This document shows positions 48,401 to 61,607 of a DNA stretch of 64,000 nucleotides, piece after piece. Below the pieces are notes generated by a model. It worked only from the letters and a program-made list of their open reading frames with translations. It searched no databases and had not been told where the DNA came from. The DNA comes from Hydractinia symbiolongicarpus (taxonomy: Eukaryota; Cnidaria; Hydrozoa; Anthoathecata; Hydractiniidae). The position numbers were made by a program, and so were the translations under genes. The DNA lies in NCBI RefSeq assembly GCF_029227915.1, contig NC_079883.1, positions 26,040,001-26,104,000 of the forward strand. Direction: 5' to 3'. Each line of letters begins with the position of its first letter. Position 1 is the first letter of the stretch.

Positions 48401-51400
48401 TTAAATGACAATCATTTAGTTGCTGCATGCTTTGACAAATACCAAAATAAAGGCATATGCGTATGCAATACCTTTTCCAGGAAATTAACGAAGCACAAAA
48501 TTTGCATTAAATGTCCCTTATTAAAGTGTAGTTGAATGTCCAGGATGTTAAGAAAATTACTAGTTAATTTAAAAACTTTTCACTCCCTGCATCTGATATT
48601 GTAAACATGTTGAGGAAAACAAGAGAAGCTGTTTGTCAGTGATACCATTCTCAAAATATAGATCTCTTGATATACATTATTTTATGCTTTTTGTAAGTCA
48701 GTTGGGGAAAATCATGTTAATTAAATTCTTATTTATAAGTTATTACAGGCATTCACATTGATTTCTAGTGTGGTAAGTGTGTGGTCATTAATTCTGTGCC
48801 TTGTTAATTTCCTGGAATGAGGTAAATGAATTTTCAACTGACATCCCCAGGTAGGTTTTGAGAAACAAATACATCTAGATAACAACTAGGCAAGAAGGAA
48901 ACTTGAAAACAATGTTCCTTAATTTACATTTTGTAATATTCCTGTTCTTTCTGTTTCAATTTCCATAATTTGTAAAAAAAGTTGTAGTGCATACTTAGGC
49001 CATTGAAAACTATTCTTACAAAAATGTTTGTAAAAATGCATGGCTTTTGTGTACATCATAAAAACACATACATTTAGTTTGTTTCTTTGTATTTTTTATA
49101 TTATTATATTATATTATATATTATATTATATTATATTATATTATATTATATTATATTATATAATAATGTATTGTATTATGTATTGTTATTTTACGATTCC
49201 AATATTTTGAATTTTGAATGTTTAACTTGTATATACTTGTTATTTAATTTAGGTTTAGATGAACCTTGGACAACATATGATTCAAGGGTATGTAGTTTTC
49301 CTATACTTTGATTCCATGTGTTATTATTACAGTTCATTTACTACGCACGCCTGTTATTTAACAATAAGAATTACAGAGGAAAAAATAAAAAATATTTTCA
49401 AGTACCTATTCTTATTATTTCAGCTGGTATATTTAATGATTTTTTGGGTTTCTCATTTGTGTGTGGCACCCTTAAATGTTTCTTGCAATTTAGAAGTTGC
49501 CTCTAATTATGATCCCTCCCCTTCCTTTTATGAAATCCAACCAGTTAATTAACCCTTCCTATTAAACAACAATTAACAAATAATTTTAAAATGTAAGGTT
49601 GGGTTTTTGAAAGTACATGTTAAAATGTTTTTCTATATTTTTATAGAAACATGAATATGAACAAAACTCCCATCATTTAATCACTTGTTTTATGACTTTA
49701 AAATGTCTCACAGGTTATTTTATCACTCCTCCATGCTTATATTATTGTTGGTTTGTTGTACTGTTTCAATATTTGTGATATTTGAATTTGTGTATAAGTT
49801 AGGTGAATTTAAAATTAAACAAAAATCAATACATGGAAATAACTTTTACCAAAAAGATTGCATAAACATCGCAAAATGTAACATTTGGTTATCTAAGTGT
49901 TCAAAAATATCTTAACCTTTAAGTGCACAGAATTAAGTTGTGAAAATTTAAAATGAGTACCACTTCAATTTTGATACAAGTAAGACAAAAAGTTTGTTTG
50001 AAAATAATTTTTTAAGGGTAAATAAACTAGCAACTACCTGGGACTAAAATAGGACCATTTTCCCAAAGCTGGTATAATGCCTAATTATTTATTTTTTTGC
50101 ATATATGAATTTTTTTCATGCGTCTTATCGACTAGCAATACAATAATATAATTGTATTGCTAGTTAGATGACCTCAGCCATTAAAATTCAGCCTGGTGAG
50201 TGACGGCAAAAAAATTGCCACGGTCAACCACCTTTGCGTATGGCTCTTTTGTGCTCTTGCACACGTTGTTTAAACATTCGTTTTGTTTCACCGACATAAC
50301 AGCATCCCAATCCTTACACGGATAGATACAGACAAAAATGAGATTGCGGACCATAGCTGGAAGAATGATCATGTTATAGACTTGGACAATAAAAAGATCA
50401 TAGACCGAGAGTCTGGTTGGACAGCAAGAAAAGTAACAGAAACCATAAATAGTATAGACAGAAATACTCATATCAATAGTATTTCCTATCAACTTCCAGA
50501 AATATGGTTTACCCGCACTTCGGAAAGCGAACATTTAGGAAAAAAGTGCAAAAAATGGTTTGGGACAAACGTAACAAAAAAGTGAACTTTTAGAAAAAGA
50601 AACGCAACATAAAGCGAACTTTTAGAAAAAGGAAAGATTTTAATCAATTTATTGCTTCCATCTGGGTCCGTGAAAAAGTTAATTACTTTAATTGCTGTGA
50701 TCTGATTGGTTAATTTCAATCCTCTAATTATCTCTTCAAATAATAAATAGCCAAAGATGATTATTTTTAAAACACTGTCTATATTAAAAGAAGTATATAA
50801 AAGCATATATTTTCTGAAAGCTAGATTAATTTTTTATCAGATTGTTATTTTCTTTATAAAATAAAAGTTCTTGTAGTAGTCTATAGTTTTTGTTTTCTTT
50901 GAACAAGTCACCTACAAAACTGTATGAAATACATTTTCCTTTTTATTATTGAGTTTTGTCTTAACATGGGAAACTTGATTTTTTTTCTGTAAAATATCAA
51001 AATCTTGGACTGTCCCTACTATGATGCTCTGTATTTGTAAGTTTGTTGTGTGCAAAGTATTAAAGAAATCATGATTTTGTTTCGCACAGAGGCCAGCAGA
51101 ATGTGAAATAAAAACTGTCAAGGTGTGACAGACAGACCAAACAAATTTAATTACATGTGTTTTTAATGCTAGAAAAATTTTTGTTTAAAATAATTGATAA
51201 CGGACTTTTTCTACAACATATCAATTATGATGCAATGATATCCATAAGTGGCTTGCTAAGCTTCTCATGCCATTGGTTTACTAAAAGTACACATTGAATT
51301 AAGTTTGCAAAATACATTCTTTGAAATTATATCTGTTGTCACATTGACAAAGAGGGAGCTTATAAAAGTTTAAAAGACCATCTTTCTACAACAAAGCAGC

Positions 51401-54400
51401 AAAACAAGAGACAGTGTGTGTGGAGGTGCAAGACTTTTCAAATTCCAAACACATTTCTTACATCTTCTATTACAACTGCATGTCCAGAGACTGCCAGTGC
51501 TCTCTATGCAAGAAAAACCTTGGCTGTGACAGGGCACCATGCTACCAAAATTTACATACTGTAATTGACTACATACTGTAAATGCACACCTGAATACTAG
51601 TCTATGTTGAAATAAACGCAACGTAAAATGTGAATAACCCATGCTCATAAGGTATACTGTTGAAAACAAGATTAGTAAATCTAAAATGATAAAACTAGTA
51701 ATTCTTTGTTATTTCCAAAATATGAATTGCGTACATTTTTTTTCAGTTATTAACTTGCAAAAGTGTGTTTATGTCCCACTTTTCAGCTTCTGTAGCTCTT
51801 TTAAAGGATTTTAAATATTGTTATTGAACTTTAAGGATTTATTAAAATAATAAAGAGAATTATTAGAACAAGCCCTAACATATATTTTTTAAAAATAATT
51901 GCTTCTGTCTGTTTAAACGTGTAAAAGTTAATTTTTTTTATCACAGCCAGCAGTGATAATGACACCAGCAAACATCTCACAAATAAGATGATGAACAAGT
52001 CATTAACAGCCTATCCTTTTTTATTGTAGTTATTCTCTTTTAGCCATTCGATGGTAGTGCTGCAGGACCATTATTCGGACAAGATGACACAGAACTTATT
52101 GCAAACTCACGGAAAGCTCTTTCTACTTCAACGTCTTACAGTCCTTCTTCGAGTATGCATTTTAATTAATATGATAATTTGATTTTTAATTTGATAATAA
52201 TAATTATAATAATTGTGTTCATGATGAAGTGTAAAAACCAGTTTAATTATGGCAAATTAAACTTGCTATTTTTGAAGAAACACACTTTTAATCTTTTTGA
52301 GTTCTCTGTTGGTCAAAAATTTTCTAGTTAACAGTACCTATAATCTAAACTTGTGTAAGTTGTATTGATTGTGGATGCACCAAATTTAATCATGCATAAA
52401 TTAATACAATTACGGTAGATGGGTTTTTCTAAATCAAACTACGTAATATTTAAAATCACGTTGTCAAAAAAATCCTTTTTTTAGGCAAAGTTTTTTCTAT
52501 TAGAAAATTGTTTTTCCCAAATTTTTATTTTACAATCTTTATCTTTAATTGAACTTTTGTATAAACTAAATGAGCCCATTTAAGCCAGGAATTTATCTAA
52601 TTTTTTTCGATTTTTCAGGATTTGATCAAAATACTAATTAAATTAAAGTCCTGTCATTACTTCTGTGAACATAATTGTTATTTTTGTGTTTAGCTAAAAA
52701 AGATCCATTTTCGTCAATGCTGTTTTCCAATAGTGGGCAGGTAAGAAGTAATTTGCGAACCCTTATCAAACAAAGCTTAAGTGGGAATTTCAATAAACCA
52801 ACCTATATGAAACTACTGTACAATCAGCATTGTTTTAAAAACTATGTCATGTAGTTAGGATGTAACAAAACGGGCAAAGTTCACAGCATGTGTGTAACAT
52901 AAGCTTGAATCAGATACATCACCTGATTTTTTTTTAAGTTCCCTATTACTTTTAATGCTGCTACTTTTAATCAACTTTCATGTGCCTGTATTGTTTGCCG
53001 TATGTTGAAAGGTTCCAGTTCTTTAAAAGGAATTATCCTTGTGTTTTAAAAACAATTTCAGAATAAATTAGGCTCACTTATAAAAAAAAGAGTACTTATT
53101 CTGATTTTTTTAAAATTTTAATGCTATATTTTTGAGATGTGTTGTTAATTATTACTTTTTTCTTCAGCCTTTAGGTCCATACCCTGGTGGTGGTAGTAAT
53201 AGTGACAGCAGTAACAATCCCGAAGCTGGTATGAGCAGTCCAGAATGTATGTGTTTTTATATACTGTAATCTAACGTGTTCCAAGTTAAGAGTATGAAAA
53301 TGAGAAAAAACTAACAAAGTAACATTTTGTTTAAGAACTAGTTCTACTCTAAAAAAAAGATTAGATGAATGGTTTGTTTTCCTTTATCATGGTAGATCAT
53401 GTTTCGGTAATTATATTGCTTTTAGAACAAAAGAATCAATATTTGTGAACTGGAAAGCTTTGTGGAATAAAAATTTTAAATTAGTGTAAAAGAAATGAAT
53501 CGTCCCGTTTTGATAACTATCTTACAAACTTTATTAATACTTATTAATTTAGGGAGGCGGTACAAACAAACAAGCAAGAATCAACCTCCTCCACATATTC
53601 GTTCTGTAAGTTGAAAAAAAATATTTTTGGCCTCATACAAGTTGATGATCCACACCAGCTGATTATTGTCAGCTGCTGTGACATTACAAGCTAGCTTTCA
53701 TAGCATAATAACTTTTTCTTTTTCCTGCAATATTGCATTCCTTTGTATAACCGACGGTTGTTGAATTTAATTAAAGTCACCCCTTAATGCAAAGAAAAAA
53801 GCTGTTTAATGCAATTAGCACTGATAATCACATACTGTTTTTCTCATTCCTAATCCTTTGTTTGTCGTAAATCATTTTGTGGTTAACATATCATAAATGT
53901 AAACTAACAATTTCTGTCTATCAAAAAAAAGAGTTAGGCAAGGCAACGGAATGTTTGACTCGATTAGTCTGACTGTTATAAAGATTTTTAGTAGAGATTG
54001 TCTGACTTATTTGTGACTCAAAATCCAAACAAGGAGTTGTGTGTACTTAACAAACTTGTTGTGTCCCTCCGTGTTTGAAGTAATATTGGTGTTTTGGGGA
54101 ATGGTATAATTCGTGATATTTTTACATCAGAATATTCATTTTTGAATATTTTTTGTGTTGAAATTAACAATGCGGATTGTTAAAAGTACTCTTTGCCATT
54201 AGCGACTTTCTAATTTGACTAAAATTGAGCTGAGTTTCTCCGATTTTCCGTCAATGACAATAATAAGGTTTGACACGAATGTTTTAGACCTATGTTTTGG
54301 TCAAATCTTGCTGCCGCATCTATAATAAGGCGATCACGCTAACTTCATTCAATATTCCACAAAAAAATTTATATCAAACTTTTTTTTCTTATTTTTTTGT

Positions 54401-57400
54401 TTGTTTTTTCTTATTTACTTTGTCACTTTCTTGTGAAAAAATATTGCGAGGTTTTATGTACAGAAAACAAAACCCGTCACTATTGCTGTTCTTTCCACTA
54501 ATAATACGTTAAGTCTATGACATGCCGTTATAAAGGCTTTTTCATCGTTTTTTCTGCCGATCTAATTGCTCAAAAGTGCAACAGCTTTTTAGAACCTAGT
54601 CGAAGCTCAGAACCAACTCATTTAATATTTAGAGAAGGGAAATGGAAAAAAGGAAACAGGACCAAAAAATAAAATTTCTCTCCCTAGCCATCTTAATTTT
54701 CGATATTTTTGATGTTTGAGAGGTGTAAAAATTTGGACGAAATTATAGTGTTAATTTTTTTAACGCAATAGAAATATTATTGTGACGTCATTTTTAACAA
54801 CTCCCATGGGTATAAAATAAGAATAAGATAATCAGTGAAACGTTTCTAATTGAGACATGAAAGAGGTTTTTATCTGAGTAGTTAAGCGCCTTATTATTCG
54901 GCGCACTTAATAAACCATTTTAAAGTTCAAGTTAATGTCTTAAAATTTTACACAACATTCGACAAGGTAGTAGTTTCTGAGTTTGTTTTGTTGAGAATGT
55001 CTTCTGTCGTATCGTCTTCGAACGGAATGCAGTTATATTTTGTAAGTGTGTTCATCCTTGTGATACGTAAAGGTTAGAATGTGTCCGCCGTATTTTTATG
55101 TTTTTCGGCGCTCGAATTCAGCGCATCTTTACATATATTTTTTTCTGATATAAAAAAAATTAAATTTTAACAGGCGATTATTAGCTTTATTAAAAGCAAT
55201 TCTAAACACCACGATGTTTCTTTTCTTCTTGAAAGAATTCGACGATATAGGGAGCGTGTTTTTAATTGGTTCACTGGCTAATGACTTTCAAAACACATGT
55301 GCGATCGAAGATATAATTACAAGTTTACGATGACGATACAATAGCCATGTTTTTTTGACGTTCATTTATTTATCAGTTCGTCGCGCAAGAAGAGTTGTTA
55401 TTTATTAATACTGTTGTTTTTAACATAAACTTGAACATGTATTTTTTTGATACGGTAAAATATTTTTAACAATTTTTTTATTTATTATTCATTCCTTTTA
55501 ACCACAATTTTTTTAATCACATTAATGTGTATTACTAACTTTTACTTCAGTAACTCTGTGTTAGTTTATGCAGGAGAATACAATTTATTATTGTTGATAT
55601 TCGTTTTCATGCAGGTTTATTCTCCAACGTCTGAAGACATGATACCAGGCGAACCTCCTTTGCAATACCCATCACCGAAAGGTGGCATATATTCCAGTGA
55701 TTACTATATGGGTAGGTTTGTTGTTATGTGTTTTTGTTTGTTTGTTGTTGTTGTTTTTGTTGTTATTGTTGTTGTTGTTTATTTATACCAAGCTTGTTTT
55801 CTTTTGGAAGTAGTGGTATTAAAACATTTCTTTCCTAAAGTCTTAGTGGAATTACTTTTAAAGCTAATTTTTCTATAATTTAGAACACGGATCTCCAGAT
55901 CCTTGGGGAAATCATATGACTAGTTCCAGACCTCCAGCTCCCACAATAACTGGTTCATATTCCACTATTCCTCCAGACCTAGTAAGTATTAGCCATCTTG
56001 TCAAGTTTGAGGTTTATTTTCTATCTTTTTTCTTTTAATTATTTTAATGAAACGTTTGTAGGGCTACCCACCAATGGATGGTCATGACTCACGCCTCCCT
56101 CCTTCTTTACCTCCTATGTCTTCTTTTCGTCAGCCTGGTAGTACACAGCCAGCCGATTCTTCAGCGCAGTACATGCAGCCATCTCCGACATTACACGCAG
56201 GTAACAGATTTATACTCCAAAATTGTAAGTTTTTGGAACAAGGAAAAAGTTGATTATATTAAGAGAGTCAATGAGAGTTAGCGATTTTTCCATCCAAATA
56301 ATTTTGACAAGAAGCATTTGAAACTCAAATTGTAAAGTAAAAAAACACATTTGCAGCCTTGACCAAGAAACGTGTATCGTTTCAAAACAAATCGTTTCCA
56401 AAATTAGTTTAGATGTCTAAAAATTTTGTATTTTTCTTTCAATAGCACCTTCACGTGCAACGGATTCAAACAATCCTGGTAGTGGCACACAAACTGCTGA
56501 TGCGCTTGGAAAGGCTCTGGCTTCGGTAAGCTTTTAATATCAATAAAAACAAAAATGTTTTAGCCTACAAACGATCGGTAATGATGTTCCATTTAAAACA
56601 ATTGACAAGGTATAATTATCTCATTGCGATCTCGTTTGTGTCATCAACATTCTTAATGTGGTATTTTATAGATGTATTCCACTGATACGCCAGTGAGCTA
56701 CTCCTCAAATCCGTCAACACCTGTCGCTTCTCCGCCTCCTCTCATCAGCGATCGTTCTGGCACTGCTGCATCTTTACATTCAAATATCGCATGGGCTAAC
56801 CCTCCTCCACAAACTAATCACTCTCCTCCGTATGATAATATGCAGCAACTGGTACAGTATTTCAGATGTTTTTTTACTTTTAAGCCATCCTTTTTTTTCA
56901 AACTAGTCAGATTGTGGAAAAGTGTTAAATACAGCTTTGCACAACTATTTTGAGTACAGCAGCTTTTTTGTTCTTTTAGAATCGCATGCAAGAAAGTTTA
57001 GATGACGCTATTTGGGTTTTAAAAAGTCATGCTGAGAGTTCGGCAAGAAACCAAGGAGGTTACCATGGAGCGCTTCATTACCCACAAGCTCTCACAGATC
57101 AACTTCAGGTATAATTTTAATGTCATGTTGTATTACTACATAAAGATTTTTTTTTTGTGATATATTTTATAGTTATATGTACTAATTTATTGATGCTTTG
57201 TTGACTCTATGTTAAATACCTGCAATATGTGTTTAGAATGCATCCATTGAAAACAGTGCAGTTCTTGAGCATGCTGGACATCTTTTGCAGAATTTAAACA
57301 TACCTCGCCCTGAATCCGGAATGCTAGGTAGCTAATCCTTTCTACCACAACAGATATTTGAAATGTCATTTCCATAGCAACACTAATGTTTAAACCTAAG

Positions 57401-58414
57401 CAAATCTGAACATAATGTTGTTATTTCATATTGACAGCTGCCGAGAAAAAAACAAAAACGAAATCCGAAAAGGCTAAAAAGCGACCTAAGATCGAACGCG
57501 AAAGCGATCTTTTGGGAGAGGATGACGAAGAAGAAATCGACGAGAAAACGGGCGAACCAAAAGTCGTACGTGAATCCGAAAGAAGACATGCAAACAACGC
57601 GAGAGAAAGGTTATTATTTCTAGATTCATCTTTTACTTTTATAGTCTTTTGACGATTATTACGTGATCTTTTTAAAATTTTGCATGAACAATGTTTTAAC
57701 TGGATGTTGTTTGGTTTTAGAATCCGAGTTCGGGATATAAATGAAGCATTTAAGGAACTTGGTCGAATGTGTTCTTTACACCTAAAGAATGAAAACCCGC
57801 AGACAAAAGTATGTATCCACTCTCGTCAAATAGTTGTCGCTGTTATAAAAATAGCTGATGAAATTGAAATGTCATGCCTTATTTTTTTTATTTTTTTTAG
57901 CTTACCATTCTTCACCAAGCAGTCACAATCATCACAAGTTTAGAATCCCAAGTTCGAGGTAAGTATCTTTGAAAGCTTTTCTGTTTTTATTTCGTCCTGT
58001 TTAAAACACAATGCTTATTACTTGTCTTTTTTCAGATCGCAATTTAAATCCAAAAGCCGCCTGTTTAAAGAGGCGGGGTGATGACGAGAAGATGCACGAA
58101 GACGACAAACGTATGAATTTGGGCGGTCTTGTAGAGGGCGGAAAACGAGGGGGTAGACGCCCGCAACAAGTTAGACGGTCAGGTAAGAATAATTTTTTTA
58201 CTTCCGTCCTTAATTTAGCAACAATGTATTTAAATGTCTGCATAAGTCGCCATTTTCCCGCATTCTTTGATAGAATAATGCCCATTAATCTATTGTGTAC
58301 AGTTAGTTCCTTTATCATTATGTTTTTTCTATTTTCCTCTTTTCAGGTTTCCCTCCAGATCCGCTTGATGGCTCAAGTGGTTTGATGCAAGACTCTGGGA
58401 TTTTCAGTCATTAA
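45492..58414 (+). CDS. TCF12: E-protein class I bHLH transcription factor (TCF4/TCF12/TCF3/daughterless ortholog), complete, 20 exons
   Basis: Nuclear E-box (CANNTG) binding protein, the general dimer partner of tissue-specific bHLH factors. Exons 45492-45556, 45676-45748, 46519-46624, 49253-49287, 52044-52152, 52694-52740, 53168-53246, 53553-53605, 55615-55711, 55884-55981, 56062-56200, 56446-56525, 56672-56851, 56980-57108, 57237-57327, 57438-57609, 57721-57808, 57901-57958, 58036-58182, 58347-58414 join in phase to 637 residues. Activation domain 1 is near residues 38-55 ([17 protein letters not shown], compare vertebrate LDFS). A Ser/Pro-rich middle follows, with the conserved [14 protein letters not shown]. 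The C-terminal bHLH reads [20 protein letters not shown] (basic region, helix 1), [20 protein letters not shown] (helix 2), [18 protein letters not shown] basic Gly/Arg tail and SHL-like end follow. The pre-duplication ortholog is meant by the symbol. Confidence 0.95.
49094..49166. repeat. (ATTAT)n microsatellite
   Basis: About 70 bases of TTATA/ATTAT pentamers, in E-protein intron 3, ending about 90 bases before exon 4. Confidence 0.95.
50131..50164. repeat. Perfect 14-bp palindromic stem in E-protein intron 4
   Basis: ACTAGCAATACAAT (50131-50144), a 6-base spacer, then ATTGTATTGCTAGT (50151-50164). It lies directly left of the rearranged Penelope fragment. Confidence 0.9.
50222..50830 (+). 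mobile_element. Penelope-like fragment with inverted 5' part
   Basis: From 50319 rightward on the plus strand: [42 protein letters not shown], i.e. the second half of the GIY-YIG domain, then a 3' region related to the other copy (CTGATTGGTTAATTT). From 50318 leftward on the minus strand: PCKDWDAV, then after a one-base deletion [24 protein letters not shown], i.e. the first half. The two halves are head to head. Both strands show it directly. Confidence 0.8.
54997..55041 (+). CDS. TCF12: Alternative first coding exon of the E-protein gene (short isoform)
   Basis: ATG at 54997 opens 15 codons, [15 protein letters not shown], ending at a perfect donor GTAAGT in phase 0. Exon 9 (55615) begins in phase 0 with VYSPTSEDM. 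Vertebrate TCF4 and TCF12 have an internal first exon at the same place, whose protein joins ...NG-x-x-VY(A)PSP-type sequence. The predicted isoform is 463 residues, lacks activation domain 1 and keeps the middle region and bHLH. The 0.9 kb upstream (54050-54996) is free of exons and repeats and would hold its promoter. Confidence 0.6.
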
Positions 58415-60309
58415 AATACACAGTCGCAAACATAGAGGGAAAATACGGGGCGTAACTCGCAACCAGTCAGTATTGATTTTTTGTTAATATGGAATTGCCA
58501 AGGCTGTGTAAAATAGCTATTATATTTGGAAGATATATTTACTGATTAATCGAGACCGTTACGATTCATCACCTGGTGATGTCAATACACGCGTGACGGA
58601 GATAATGAGAACCTAGAAGGAGATGCGTTATATGCACTTTTTCGTAGATGACAAAATGACAATTTTATGTAGATAAAGACGAAGGTGAAGTTTTGAGACA
58701 GGGCAGTGATATTTATTTTCAGAGGTGTATATTTTATATATAAATTATATTTAATATTAGTTACGATTTACAACCTTACAAAAAACTTCACTCTCCGTCG
58801 CAGAGTATACATAGTTTAATAATGTGACGATAGTATTTACGTTGTATATATATGGTATTATTTAGCGGTGAATGCCGTTTGTGCGTTCTTTTCAAAGATA
58901 ACTTAAAAAATATTCTCACTGTCCTGGTAATCCCGAAATGCCTTAATGTATCAAGTGTTTTTATAGATGTTAGTTTGCGGTTCAGCTTGACCGCAAATTT
59001 TTCATGAAAATCTTTCTAAAAACAAGTATCGTTTTGAATACACTTTTCTTAAAGCAACTACATTGTGGACTTAACAAGAACAGATTAAAATACGAATCAA
59101 TTTAAGTATCCAGGATTTTTTCCATTTTACAAATTTTAAGTGGCCAAGGTTCCTCGCATCCCACCCTCGATCTTAATTACCGCCCATCTGTTTAAAGCTA
59201 GTCGATTGATACTTATCGTAGATGTTAGTGTTTTTTACGTGACTTCTTTCTCCAGGAGTTTAGCGATGTTAACTAAAATTACCTAAACCATACTAATGCG
59301 TTTAAAATAACCAAGGGTTCCCTTACGTAAAAATCTTCTAAAATAGCCAATGCGGAAATAAAATCTGTTCAATCCAGTTGGTCTTCCTTGTTTAATTCTT
59401 TTGACATTCTTATTGTTATTCGAAGTAAGAAATATCACTAATCCAAATTCTCCTTAAATCTTTTTTTTTTGTATTTTCTGCTAATTAAAAAAACCTAAAT
59501 ATCCTGAAAAAATTAGTTAAACAATAAGTAGAAACACTGCAACGTCAATCTCATCCCCAATCATCTATCGTTCTGATATCGCCCTTACGATGTTTAAAAA
59601 AATACGTAATGCCCTGGGTTAAAGATTACCAAAATCTATAACATTGAAAGCATATGTTAAAGCAGTATATTTGAGGTGAAAGGATACTCGCATGGATATT
59701 TTTGAAGTTTACTGCAGAACCAAAACAATTATCGGTACAATTTTTGCCGACGTCAGCATAATTTTCTTGGGTTTCCTGATGTTGTGGACTCTAACGAGGG
59801 TACGTTAGGGCAAAAAACGAGCACCTGGCCACTGCAAATGTGACGCAAGCAACTTGTGCGGAGTCATTCTCGTGTAGAGCTTACTGACTGACGCTTTCGC
59901 TGCCGAAGTCAATTTCGTTCCAGAAAGAACAATTGGTAATAGGGTTGATGCGAAGTATTACAGGGTGGCAACAGTTCCTAAAAGACTACATAACAATTTC
60001 TCAACGTCGTTCCCAGGACTTCATTACCATTGTAAAAACCAAAAACACCTAAGTTTTTTATGACTTGGTCCTAGAAGCAGCGAATACCCTTCGATAACAA
60101 AACTTGAAAAGATAAGTAAAGACAGCTCGTGTGAAAATGGTATGCAAATACACCCTCTTTCCAACGGATTTTTGCTTTTTAGGTGCGAGATTTCAAAAAG
60201 ACAAAAATACGTGGAAAAGACGGGTCTTCAAATATTCAAATTTCGTTTTCGGTTTACCTAGAGCTCTAGGGACAAGAGTGTTATTGGTATTATTTATTCT
60301 AAAGATTTA
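58415..60309 (+). other. 3' UTR of the E-protein gene and intergenic sequence
   Basis: No further ORF of note. AATAAA at 59357-59362 is the best polyadenylation signal (an ATTAAA lies near 59083), which would give a 3' UTR of about 0.95 kb. From 59.4 to 60.3 kb I see nothing specific. Confidence 0.4.
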
Positions 60310-60450
60310 TACAGGATGGCCAATGTATACATCGGCATTGCCCACCCAATTTTCCTCACAGGGCATGGGTTAACCCTGAGCAGTGATAAAGGCTCTTGCC
60401 AAACATGCCCGCGCTGTGGAATGAACCATGTACCTAGCGGTTGCGAAGCA
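60310..60450 (-). mobile_element. Diverged partial copy of the tRNA-derived SINE
   Basis: Aligns with 6570-6670: CCCAATTTTCCTCACAGGGC versus CCCAATTTCCCTCACATGGC, then a GGTTAACCC, an AACATGCCC and a GAATGAACC (decayed B box). The tRNA-like head is lost or too decayed. Confidence 0.5.
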
Positions 60451-60455
60451 AACCT

Positions 60456-60573
60456 CCAACCTCGATCCCAGGACAAGTTGTCTCTTTTTGCATATCAGAC
60501 GGCGAGAAGGACATCAGACCTATAAAAAAGCGCAGCGCCGATGAGAGATAAAAAGCCCTGGGAACGAGGTTGG
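60456..60573. repeat. Short fold-back element
   Basis: CCAACCTCGATCCCAGG (60456-60472) and CCTGGGAACGAGGTTGG (60557-60573) form a 17-bp inverted repeat with one mismatch, around 84 bases. It directly follows the SINE relic. Confidence 0.7.
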
Positions 60574-61607
60574 CAAATTCCATAACCAATAAGCTATGCG
60601 CCAACAACTATAATTGTCCGATATTGTCTATTTTTTTCCCCGTTTAAGAGAACTTAACCATCTAGTGTCTCCCTAACCCACATACGTCTGCCTATTTTAT
60701 CTAATAAATCTTTAAAATATTTTTTTTTATTATGCATTAATTTTACAATTTTAAGAATTTTTAATCTAGAGTAGCGTTGGTTTTTATCACTCAGCAGAAT
60801 GAACGAGCGATTAAGACTGACTGCGTATATTGGCCTTATAATTGCTTCCATATCGTTAGCAGCTCGAATGTCTTAAATGGATTAAAAAATTTTTTGGATG
60901 AATTCCTAAAATTAATCCTCTTACTTAAGGGATGCACGATATTAATGAAATTTCGTGGGCAGAGAGAGGAGACTAGCTGTAAGAAGGTTGTGGTGATTAG
61001 TCTTTGTGTGTTGTCAAAATGATGGAAGTGACCTTATCACGACAACACAACATCGACCCATGCTGTTTTCTCTTTCTGACAATCAAGTAAAAATGTTAAC
61101 TCTTGAAAAACCAATAAATAAATACCTTTTCGAAAGTGCAATTGCGTGTACGTACAAAATAAAGTTATTTTACAATAAAAAACAATAAAAACAACACTCT
61201 ACCTATGCAACAAATTGACAACAGAAAGGTATGATTTCTACCTCCTACTGTCTTTCTGTGCTTGAATATTGTGTTGAGTGGAATCAGTGGGTGGGTTGGG
61301 AAATGTCACTGAAATGTCACTGGCTGACCTAATACTTTTTAAATAGAGGTCATTACAAACGGGTTTTTGAGATTTCAATATAACTCTCAAAGCGAGAAAC
61401 AGATAGCCTGAAAATTTTCGCGTATTTTTTAGAATAAAATATCAACACAAAAATGTCTCTATAAATTATTTCTATTCGAAAAAAAGAAGAAATTATCTAA
61501 GCTAATGGATGTGTTGGACACATTTTACGGACTGGCTCATTTTCTCTTTTACGAAACACCTCCTTGTTTTGCGACAATTATACGCTCGTAAACCTAATTC
61601 CAACTCG
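60574..61607. other. Intergenic or 3' flank between convergent genes
   Basis: A minus-strand frame at 60654-60851 ends GRRMWVRETLDG, faintly like the basic N-terminal segment of Harbinger transposases, but it is too short to call. The right part, near 61600, should include the 3' UTR of the RING gene; no AATAAA is obvious there. Confidence 0.3.

Noticed and set aside
49087-49311. Tyr/Ile-rich plus-strand ORF
   Set aside because: Produced by the ATTAT microsatellite; only its last 12 codons are real, as E-protein exon 4.
60654-60851. Minus-strand ORF ending RRMWVRETLDG, considered as a Harbinger transposase piece
   Set aside because: Too short and only one faint motif; not supportable as a feature.
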